From Ophiobolus disseminans (taxonomy: Eukaryota > Ascomycota > Dothideomycetes > Pleosporales > Phaeosphaeriaceae), in assembly GCA_010093685.1 (NCBI GenBank), contig MU006216.1:1873065-1937064 (forward strand): a stretch of DNA of 64,000 bases, read 5' to 3'. The notes under the pieces are model-generated. The model did not search any database, had not been told where the DNA came from, and was given only the letters and a program-made list of their open reading frames with translations. The translations under genes and the position numbers were made by a program. This document shows, in pieces, positions 54,869-64,000 of this stretch (position 1 is the first letter of the stretch; each line of letters opens with the position of its first letter).

Positions 54869-56212
54869 ATGTCTGCGCGATACTTTAGAAAAGACGAGCA
54901 CAAGCTGGAGGCATCGCACATTCGTAGTTTTCCCAGGTCGACTGCGACGAACCAGGAAGAAGTGCTCCACCTAGCAATCAACCAATATACGCCACTCAAC
55001 AACTCCAGCCCGAAGCCGGGAGACATCACAATCATCGCGGCGCATGCAAATGCATTCCCAAAAGAGCTATACGAACCTCTTTGGGATGAGCTCCTCCAGA
55101 GATGCGAGCAGTACGGCTTCGGTATCCGAGGCGTCTGGATCGCAGACGTCGCCCACCAAGGGCAGAGTAGTGTGCTCAATGAAGACAAACTGGGCAATGA
55201 CCGTATGCATTCCATCTAGCACAAAACAGAGTCTATCAGCTAATCTATCGAAGCTGCATGGCTTGATCACAGCCGCGACCTCCTCCACATGGTCAACACC
55301 TTTCGAGCCCAAATGCCCCGCCCGCTCTTCGGCGTGGGCCACAGCATGGGTGGAGCTCAACTTGCTTACCTCTCTCTCCTCCATCCCCGTCTTTTTGAAA
55401 GCCTCGTCCTCATCGACCCTGTTATTCAAGGCAGAGTCTCTCTTCTTGGTAATGTCTCGCCGGCTGCTGCGTCAGCTAGACGACGCGAGCGTTGGCCTTC
55501 GCGCGAAGAAGCTCTCAAAAGCTTCAAGAAGAGCAAGTTTTACCAAACCTGGGATCCACGGGTGCTAGATTTGTGGGTGAAGCATGGCCTCCGCGATGTG
55601 CCGACCAAGCTGTATCCAGATGCGAAGGCGCCAGAGGTTACCTTGACGACGACGAAGCATCAAGAGGTGATGACTTTCTTGCGGCCAAACTTCCCCGCAG
55701 CGCCAGGCGACACTGAGCCTTCGTCTGCAGAATTCACCAAGACAAACCTCAAATTGAATCGTCGGACACATCCTGACCTCGACCCATCCGATACACCACA
55801 AGCTCCATTTTACCGCGGTGAAAGCACGATGATTTTTAATCAACTACCTCATCTCCGTCCGTCGGTTTTATACGTGTTCGGTTCAGAGTCCTTCTTGACT
55901 AAAGACCCCACCATCATCGAGGAGAAGATGCGAATCACGGGAAGCGGTGTTAGTGGTAGCGGTGGTCACGCAGAAGGGCGAATTGCAAGTGTCATAGTGC
56001 AGGATGCGGGCCATCTTATACCGATGGAGAAGGTAGAAGAGACTGCTGACCACGTAGGCACGTGGTTACAGAAAGAAATCATACGGTATCGGGACTGGGA
56101 TAAGAAGACGAAAGAAGAGTGGGGAAAGAAGAAGGGCCTTGAGAGGAGTGTTTTGAGCGAAAGATTTGTGGAGGAATTGGGTAACGTGATGAAGAAGGAG
56201 TCGAAGCTATAA
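54869..56212 (+). CDS. Alpha/beta hydrolase with C-terminal peroxisomal signal (SKL)
   Basis: Exons 54869-55202 and 55254-56212 give 430 residues. The nucleophile elbow is GVGHSMGG with Ser142, and the catalytic His is in QDAGHLIPME (His365). The strand and helix order HANAFPKELYEP, HMVNTFRAQMPRPLFGVGH and LVLIDPVIQG fits the Abhydrolase_1 fold. The protein ends in Ser-Lys-Leu, a textbook PTS1, so it should work in the peroxisome matrix, like yeast Lpx1. Related fungal genes are often labelled toxin biosynthesis protein because of AKT2-type cluster members, but no cluster is seen here and a lipid esterase role is more likely. Substrate unknown. The intron is 51 bp. The C-terminal 40 residues are highly charged, exposing the signal. 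Confidence 0.9.
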
Positions 56213-56320
56213 CAAGCAGCCTGTAAGAGAGTGTGTCTAATTTACTACCATAAACTCCAACCCATCCAACCGAGAATCCACACTACTTCTTCTTGTCCGA
56301 CCCTCTTTACACCCTTCTAG

Positions 56321-57427
56321 TCACATGTACTTCTCCACGATCCCCTCGCACACCTCCCACAACTTCTCCCCCTTCCCCTCCGCAATCGCCCTCTCGAGAT
56401 CCGCATTATATCTCCCGACCCTCCCCCACGGAATATAATACCTCCCGCTCATCTCCGGTGCAACCTCCGGCGACCACCCCGCATACAACTCCGTCCACGC
56501 CCCCATCTCAGCAGGATGATTCATCAACCCTGCAACCCATTTTTCGAACCCCGTGCGATACCGCACTAGCTCTGTGAGTAAGTTGCCCGGATGCAAGCTC
56601 GTGCTGCTAATACCTGTCACAACTTCTAGTTAGTACATAGTCTCTAGCAAACCGAATGAATTGCTGTCCACTCACCGTCCCCACCCCAGCGCCTCGCACA
56701 TTCCACACCCAACACAATATCCGCAGCTTTGCTCTGCGCATACACCGGTGCGCCGCCAAACCCTTCGCGCAGCATCATCTTGCCTTGCTCGCCTGCAATC
56801 GTGTTCTGGACGAAACCAAGTTGCTCCTTCGTGCCAAACAAATCCGGCGCATGACTTGCGCACCACACAATTCTCACGCTGCTCGTTTCCGCCTTCCCCA
56901 CCGTATCCCTAAGCATCGGATACAAAAGCACACTCAACAAAAACGGACCATACACATTTGTCGCGGTCTGCAAATCATATCCTTGGACACTTTTACTCCC
57001 GTCGGGCGGATACATCACCGCCGCGTTGTTTACCAAGACATCGAGCCTCGTTTCCTTGGCTAGGAAGGCGTCGATGGCGGGCTTGATGGTGGTTAGGTTG
57101 GAGAGGTCGATGTACAGGAACTCCAGGCGGCCGGTGGATGTGGGGTGCAGGGCTCGCAACTGCGTGATAGCGGAGCGGGCTTTGGACTCTGTGCGCCCGG
57201 CTAGGTAGAGCGTTGCGTTGCGGGAGAAGAGGTGGCGCGCGAGGTGGTAGCCTACGCCGGTGTAGCCGCCGGTTATGATGTGGACCTGACGGCGTTAGAA
57301 AGGGGCTGGGGAGTGGAGGAGGGGTGGGGTGGACTTTTCCGGTCTGATCGGGGAGGTGTTTATCTGTAAAAGTTGGAGGGGGAATGAAGAAGGATTGATC
57401 CCAAAAGGAGGAGAACTTCTGGCCCAT
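56321..57427 (-). CDS. Short-chain dehydrogenase/reductase
   Basis: Exons 57427-57335, 57285-56676 and 56613-56321 encode 331 residues. The cofactor loop is TGGYTGVG (about 36-43), the stabilising motif NNAAVMYPP, and the active site Y213-x-x-x-K217 in VYAQSKAAD, all classical SDR features. N-terminal residues 1-31 (MGQKFSSFWDQSFFIPPPTF) form the extension found in the WWOX/retinol-dehydrogenase-like fungal group. It reduces or oxidises a carbonyl or alcohol with NAD(P). The residue after the beta-2 strand (AGRTESKA) suggests NADP. Substrate unknown. Introns of 49 and 62 bp are in phase. It converges with the hydrolase gene with about 110 bp between stops. Confidence 0.9.
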
Positions 57428-58187
57428 TGTTGGGTTCTACGTCTAGAATTGGGGATGAAGATGCGGTCGTTGTTGCTGGCGGGAAGAAGTAGGATGTGCT
57501 GTTCATATACCACAATCCTTTGACAAGACGGGCTCTGACCTATACATCTCGCCTCGTCTCACTTGAACCCGTCCTAGCACCGTGATTCCGACGATCAAGC
57601 TTCACATGTCTCAAAAGCCACGTCAAAGGGCTACTTGACCTGCAAAGAAAGGGCTAAAGGGCTATCGATCGCTCTCCATCATTCGCCAGTTGGCCAAGTC
57701 TGTAGCGAGCTGCACTCCCATATCGTGGTAGTCGTCGGAGCATCAGCGTGCTTTACGCCCTAGATGCGGGTCAGATGAAGCTATACCACATGAAGCAGCA
57801 TGACCGAGCGCTACAGTGTTTCGGGCAACCACTTCGTTCCAAGCATTTGGTCAAGCTTCCTTACAATGAAAGACGTAAGGAAAAGGTGAAGCAAGGTCTT
57901 GAGTCACCTGTAGCTGTCGCAATTGCTCATAGCGGTAATGCGTGAACAGTAATGATGAGGCGAATGTTGTCTTACTGTATTACTCATTCCTGCCTATGAG
58001 TGGCTAGCCTCCGGACAGCCTTGCCATCTCCTGCCCGCCCACGCTAGAAATTGCAGTGCAATGCTCACTCAGAAGTGTACTGTGAAGCGCTATCAATACA
58101 TGAAAAAAAGGATCTCGCAATCAAAAATCGCTCCGGCGCTATGCATTGCTCCATGGACTCCAGATATGCAAGCATCCCAACCAAGTA
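57428..58187. other. Intergenic region, no gene seen
   Basis: Contains the upstream side of the SDR gene and the 3' side of the MDM1-like gene. Short frames (57748-57945 and others) have no resemblance to known families. Confidence 0.5.
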
Positions 58188-61100
58188 TCATTTCGTAGGA
58201 ACATCTGGGAATAGAATGTGGATCATCTCATCCAGAAGCGTAAATGCAATGTGTGTACTGTAACAGGTTAGCGCGACGTACGTCAGATATCACGCCTCGA
58301 GGGATACTCACTTCAACCGCGCATTGTTCACCGTCCCTTCCAGCTTTCTCGATGCAATCTGCGCGTTCTGCCTCCCCACCACGCTACTCGCCAACTCAGG
58401 TACCAAAGTATTGAGCACGGTTGCCGCTTCCTTCCTACTTTTCGTTTTGTCCTGTGGCGTTCTTTCGACGCCCTGCTTGAGTCGGCCATTCGGCCACATC
58501 GAGTCTTTGAGTGTGTCGATGTACTTCGTAATGTTGTTTTCAGATAGCAAGGTATTAAACAACTCGCGGACCTTGCGCTCAATGGTGCCACCCAGAAGCT
58601 GATGCAAGACGACTATGACGGCGCGCCCACGAAGCCAGTTATTCTCGCGGTTGAGTTCGAAGGTCTCGAGAAAGAGGTCTGTAATGGGCTTGACGAAGGG
58701 TGGCAGTTCTTGCTTCTCGAACGCCAGGAGCTCGGCTTCCGCTTCAGCGTCGCTATTCGGCTGAACACCTAGAACGCTTGATGCAGCCAGACTTCCAGGT
58801 TGTGGACCGGCAGCGGTGGCAATACCATTCGTACTAGCGAGTTGAGTTGTCGCCGCTGAGATAAGGTTCTGCCCAGCGACAGAGAGTTGGTCAAGGACGG
58901 GTATGTTGCCCAGAAACTCTTCCATGCCATCAGCAACCGAGTTATAGATGCGCGACACAAAGTCATTTGAATTCAGGTTCTGATTTTGCAAAGCATCAGC
59001 AGGATTTATTGCAGCCTGGGAAAGGAAAGCGCGTAGCTCGCGGCTTCGACAGACGGCGGGAATCAACAGTAGTTCCTACAGCATCCTCGGTTAGTCATGT
59101 TGCATGTCAAAAGAGGTGACAGTGACCAACCCGCAAGTACTTCTCCAGCCCAATCCTCCGCTTGTGAAGAAAATCTTTCTGTAGCTTGAGCATCATCTGT
59201 CGCCGAGGAAACTCTAAGTTCCGAACTTGAGGAAAATTTCCCCGTAGTTTCTTGTTGAGATCGTGGAACTCGCTGTACCTTCGCGAGATGACCCAGGTGG
59301 CCGCAGGCATTTGATCACCTGCACGCCGTCTGACTTCGATGACATCTGCAAGGTATGTCAGTACTTGCATTGCCGTTCTGAGGCGACCAACATACACATG
59401 GCGTACTCCTTCCCATCGTCTTCAGTGCCAACCATGATTGATTGTATGAAGACCGTTGCACGTCCATACAAGCTGTTATCGCTTTCCTGGACGATGTACT
59501 GCTGTCGCTGTAGTTCCTTCCTCTGAATCTCTCTTTGCAGACTAGCCTTCGACTTGCGCAATATTCGAAGCTCGGCGGCATTGTTTGTCAGCTCTGCCTT
59601 GGATGTGAGAGAATCTACGATCGACTCTTGAGTAACCAAGCGCTCAATATCAGCCGTGAGCGCATCGATAGCCTCTGCAAGGCCCAAATCGCCTGGAGCC
59701 GCCTCATGAATCTCTTCTTCGTCCGTTTTGTTTCGAGACACGGGGTCTTCGATTTCATCCTCCAGAAACTTCTCCTCGTCGCCAAAAAGGTCGTCGTTGA
59801 AGACACCGCGCGTTTTGGGCTCGCCCACAAGGCCTAGGGACGCAATACTTGGCTTGAACCCCTTATGTTGTGTGAAGGGATTAGGAGATAAAGCTCTAGG
59901 CAGATCCACCGATCCTCTCTGTGAATCATTTTCCATAGGGGTAGCGAGATTGCCCTCGTAGAAGATGGATCCCTCAGGCTCATCCATGATGTCGGTTAGC
60001 GCAGCTTGCATGGCATCAACAACACGAGCGTCATTGCCATTGGTGCGCTCCGGACCATGGTCGGAGTCGAGACTTGCAGTTGAGTGTGCTAAAGGATCCG
60101 TGTCATAGTCATCATCAAACAGAGGTGTTCTTGAAGTCAATGTTGTGCCAGAATCGAGAGATCGTCGGATAGGCGGGTCCATGCTTCTGATGGCTCCCTG
60201 ACTTTTTAGGTCTGTAGAAGAGGCTACTGATCTGCGTAGATCGCCTTGAGGTGGCTGTAACGTAGGTCTCTGTCCTGACTGTGTTCGCATCATTGCAGGC
60301 GCTGCGTTGGAGAAGTTGTCAAGGGTCCGTGCGACGGTTTTAGTTTTGATAGCACTGTCTTGGGTGTTTGCTGCTTCGTCCATGGCCAACCACTTGTAGT
60401 ACAGGTTCGATTTTTTGAAACGCCGGAAGTAGGGCTCTTGTAATTGGTCGTAAGCTGCCGTTTGAGCCTCTAGTAGAGCCCGCCGCGCATTGTGGTACTG
60501 CAGCGGTGTTGCGGCTCGCCCAGCTTTCAGGAACTCCGAAACCGCCTTGCGAGCTTCGGGCAAGATCTTGAGCTCAGGCTTGGAGAGATAAGCCTCGTGG
60601 ATCTGAGCGAGATCCGTGCGATCGGATTCTGTCCACGGAGAGAAGGAGCCAACATGTTCTGGGGCTTCCTCGGTGTCTACCTCGAGCGGATTGCGAGTAC
60701 CATCGACCACGATCCAGAACTGCACCAGCCGCATGAGGTCGGATTGGTCCATGAATTCCATGAAGCACGACAGGCCTGAGGCGTCGTACAGGACTTCCCG
60801 CAGGGTTGCGTTTGTGAATTTCGAGGATGTGCTTCTGTGCTTGGGCTTTTCTTGGGCCGCCACCTTTGCCCGGACGGTCCCGCCGGTGCTGAGGTTGGCA
60901 ACTTTCGAATCTAGTATTTGCCGAGCAGTCTCCAACCGCCGAAGATAGACAGGATCCTGGCCCTCAACCATTGCATCTTTCCGCAGTTGGCTCGAGATTT
61001 CGCTGCGGAAGCGACGGGCGTCTGCCAGGGTGTTGGTCTGCCGAATAGCCCGTATGAAGCGTTCGAATCTCCGCTCGTTATCGCCGGGCGCCAGCTTGGG

Positions 61101-62063
61101 GAACTGGACGTTCTTGGGGTTCTTCGGCGAGGGTGGTGCATGCTCGTCGAGTGCAGCTCGCAGTTTGCGGACCGTCTTTCTCTCCTGCAGCAACGAGCGG
61201 CCGTAGCCCTCCATGAGCTGGTTCCACGTGTCTGGGTCCGCGAGCAGGTGCATCACGGGCGACAGGACGGCACAGGCGACAATCTCCTTGATCAGGACGT
61301 TGACGGCAGCGCTGGTAGTCATGCTTGGGGGCAAGACCATGGGCAGCAGTTTCGCGACGATGCTCCGCAGGTGCTGCTGCTGGATGGGCGTGGTGTTGGA
61401 GTAGGCGAGCGAGGCCGCTGGGTGCAGGCGGCCGTCCTTGTACTTTGCGGCGATGGCCACGTCCAGCTCCTCCGAGTCGGTGACGTTGCGCGACAGCTTG
61501 CGCCCACGCACGGCGCGCTCGGCCTCGTAGGACGCGCGCAGGTGCTCGGTGAGGAGCGGAATCATGCGCGACACGACCGTCTCCACCATGTCCACGGCCA
61601 GTATGCGGTCGCGCAGCTCGCCCAGGGCGGCGCGCACCGCCCTGTCCACCTCGTTCACAAAGGTCGGGCTCTTGCTGATGCTGCCGTACCAGCTCTTCAC
61701 AAAGTCGCGCAGCACCAGGCCGACGAGCACGTCGATGCTGTCCGATATCACAAAGGACGACGGGTGCAGCGGCTCCATCATGTACATGTTGCGTTTGGTC
61801 AGCGCCTCTCTCTCAGCCCTCCACCTCTCCGGCGCGAGGAAGGCGGCATGGCGCGGCCCGTAGTCGACCGGCCCGCCGCTGCGCACGTCGGCGCTCCATG
61901 CCGTCGTGAATGTCAGCCATGCCAGCAGGGCGAGGGTTGCGAGCACGCCAGCGACGAAGGCGTGGGGCAGGTAGTGCAGCTTGGGCAGCCAGTGGGTGAC
62001 GTAGCCCCAGGCGATGAAGACGGCGACGGCAGCGAGAATCACATCTCTGCGCTTCAGGGCCAT
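58188..62063 (-). CDS. MDM1: PXA-RGS-PX-nexin C sorting nexin, Mdm1/SNX13/SNX25-like
   Basis: Four exons, 62063-59396, 59345-59131, 59075-58312 and 58257-58188, code for 1238 residues. Two N-terminal membrane helices (VILAAVAVFIAWGYV and FVAGVLATLALLAWLTF) anchor it in the ER. Then follow a PXA domain (about 95-290, with RNMYMMEPLHPSSFV), an RGS domain (about 415-570, TLREVLYDASGLSCFMEFMD), an acidic Ser-rich linker, a coiled coil, a PX domain (about 850-960, WVISRRYSEFHDLNKKL) and a C-terminal nexin domain (about 1088-1205). Mdm1 tethers ER to vacuole or lipid droplets. The last exon (70 bp) restores the family ending AFTLLDEMIHILFP. Without it the frame would stop at 58308. A longer N-terminus from 62189 is possible but less likely. 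Confidence 0.92.
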
Positions 62064-62281
62064 AGTCGTGCGGGCGGCGCCTGTTCCTGTTCCGGCATCT
62101 TGGGTGTCTTGGTCCAGCTTGCGCGAGGCTTGGAGTTTGCGATGCCACTTTCGCGAGCTTGGACCGCTGACGTACCACCACGATTCCAATGTTAAATCAA
62201 TTCAATTCTGTCTATGCCGCTTAACTAAATGCTTCAACTCCGTACAAATGCATAACGACTTGTGTCTCCATAATTACTACC

Positions 62282-63832
62282 TCAAAACTTCTGTCGTCCA
62301 AGGGTCGGCTTCCAATCCAGCGGGTGCGTCTCCTCGCTCGCATCGGCATCCTCCTTCCACAGCTTTATACTCTTGTCCGACTCTCCCGTTATGAGTCGAA
62401 GCCCGGTCCGATCAAACGTCGAGCACATGACACCCGCTTCCGCGTCGAGCGAGCCCGGCTGTGCAATAGACTGTTGGCTCTGGAAGCAATGCCCCGTTTT
62501 CCAGTCGTAGAAGCATGCCTCGCCGTTGTCTGACCCCGCAAACATAACATTGTCCTCGTTGACAGACAAAGTATTTACGATGCTGTTGACCGGTCCAAAA
62601 TTCAACATGAAGTCGCCGCGCGGACACATCCACTGCTTGATCGACTGCGAACTGCCGCTGCTGAACGTGAATTCCGTGGGGTGTATAGCGAGTGCGCGAA
62701 CGCTCTTCTTGTGGTGGGTGAGCACTGTCTGCGTCTTGCCTGCGGTTAAATCGTAGAGCCGGATTGTGCTGTCCATGCTTCCCGAGATTACTTGAGGGTC
62801 GGCTTCCTGGCATTTGACGCTGGAGACAGTGCCTTTGTGCCCGCCGAGGACATGGATATTACTGCGTGTCCGCATATCCCATACCCTGACCACGCCATCA
62901 CGTCCACCCGTGCAGAGAACGTCCAGCGTAGGATGTAGCGACAAGCTGTAGACACCAGAAAGATGCCCGTGGTAGTGGCGGATGACCTTGTTCGTCTCGA
63001 GGTCCCAGCACTTGACCATCTTGTCCTCGCCGCAGCTGAACAGGTAGGGATGTCGAGAGCTGACTTCCACGCCCCGGACACTGTGATATGTTAGCTTGAG
63101 TCCGATGCAGTTGCAGGAAGGTACTTACGAAGAGATATGTCCTGTGAGGGTAGTTTTCAGCTGACCTGATGCTACGTCCCAAACTTTAATTGTTCGATCG
63201 CCTGCGCCAGACACGAAGAATTGGTTGTCCGGATCCATAGCGAGAGACCGAACCCAGCCCATGTGCCCTGCAATGACCCTGTAGCACTTCCACGGTCTAT
63301 GCCACTCGGGCTTCGCTTGTCTGACGGTATCTTTCCTGACGAGGGCGCTGGATGGTGCATCCTGCATCGGTGTAGGTCCCTGGGCATTCGGCGCGGCGCC
63401 CTTGCCGCCAGCTCGTAGCGTCAACTGCATCGACTGTGCATCTCTTGCCTTGTCCGCCCGGTCCGAGGCGCCCTCGATCGTCTTCTGCATCTTGGGGTCC
63501 GACGCCTTCTCTTCCGCATTTTGGCTCCTGATCTTCTTGCGCCGCTCTACCGCTGTCGTCGCCGCTGCTGCCATCTTCGCCGCTAGGGCGGGAGGGAGTT
63601 CGCGCACGTGCTCGTACTCGTTGCGTATTCGGCTTGCGACACCGACCTGGTGGGCGGCATCCGAGGGCGCCGTGGTGGAGGGTGTGATGGAAAAGGCAGA
63701 GGAATTGGTGGCATGGTCGAGGGCAGTAGGCGACGCGAAATCGGCGGCGAAGATTTCGCGGGTGCGCTTTGCGGATGTGCGGACGAGCTGCTCGACGGCC
63801 GTGGGTGTTTGCGCTGATGTGGTTTGCGCCAT
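62282..63832 (-). CDS. PRP46: Pre-mRNA splicing factor Prp46 (PLRG1), WD40 protein
   Basis: Exons 63832-63129 and 63080-62282 give 500 residues. The N-terminal third is Ala/Arg-rich and helical. Residues from about 180 form seven WD40 blades, beginning WKCYRVIAGHMGWVRSLAMD, with GDRTIKVWDVASGQLKTTLTGH, EDKMVKCWDLETNKVIRHYHGH, GRDGVVRVWDMRTRSNIHVL and SMDSTIRLYDLTAGKTQ, ending TGESDKSIKLWKED and a short tail LDWKPTLGRQKF. This is the Prp46/PLRG1 subunit of the Prp19-associated NineTeen complex in the activated spliceosome. The intron (48 bp) falls between blades 1 and 2, and the phase closes. The start is the first ATG. Confidence 0.94.
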
Positions 63833-64000
63833 AATATCGGATTATAGTGAGATTTTACGAGTTTGGGAGGTCGCGCGCGCTGATATATGAGCTCTCGATA
63901 GATCTGGGAAGGTAGCGACGAGCTTCATGTGATGGTGGGTCCTATGGTGAGATGTGCTGTTCAAGGGCTTCGCGGTCGCGATTCCATGGTTGAAGATTGA
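63833..64000. promoter_or_regulatory. Upstream region of PRP46 (cut by window end)
   Basis: The 168 bp left of the start codon contain no other coding frame worth calling. Confidence 0.4.

Noticed and set aside
60918..62195. 425-codon plus-strand frame
   Set aside because: Antisense shadow of the first MDM1 exon. His/Arg/Gly-rich composition follows from the GC-rich complement.

Overview
The window is a piece of a filamentous ascomycete genome, most likely a dothideomycete of the Pleosporales type. The evidence is GC-rich genes with 47-69 bp GT-AG introns and ACTAAC/CTAAC-like branch sites, fungus-specific families (HET, fungal rhodopsin-like, Rtp1, tannase), and sharply bounded AT-rich blocks of transposons full of C-to-T/G-to-A decay of the kind left by repeat-induced point mutation (RIP). 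Species assignment is inference.

Layout. 1-6200: decayed transposon block. A minus-strand Ty3/gypsy element (pol, gag, right-hand LTR) lies against the remains of a pogo/Fot1-like DNA transposon. 6321-18052: housekeeping genes (RTP1, SmF, a CXXC zinc-binding protein, a PPR-like protein, a PNPOx-like protein) plus a secreted precursor made of ten Kex2-type repeats (11432-12259), which I consider the most interesting object here. 18523-20181: HET-domain gene broken by one nonsense codon. About 20190-37640: a 17 kb transposon island with a tiny-LTR element, a palindromic MITE, copia, gypsy and Tad1-like LINE copies, and a full-length copia nested in an older copia with a perfect ATAGT duplication. 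37755-39501: tannase-like pseudogene abutting the island. 39740-64000: GC-rich genes: dUTPase/dCTP deaminase-like protein, amino-acid/choline-type permease, 7-TM rhodopsin-like protein, Nas6/gankyrin, a broken F-box gene, VPS25 (ESCRT-II), RTT107, a peroxisomal alpha/beta hydrolase, an SDR, an MDM1-like PXA-RGS-PX protein and PRP46.

How it works together. The conserved genes serve unrelated core functions (splicing: SmF, Prp46; RNA polymerase II import: Rtp1; DNA damage: Rtt107; endosome and ER: Vps25, Mdm1; proteasome: Nas6). No biosynthetic cluster is evident around the repeat-peptide gene. The transposon island is flanked on both sides by pseudogenised accessory genes (HET, tannase), a typical fungal picture of decay at island borders. 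Exon structures were deduced by hand from splice signals, frame continuity and family resemblance. No database or RNA evidence was available.
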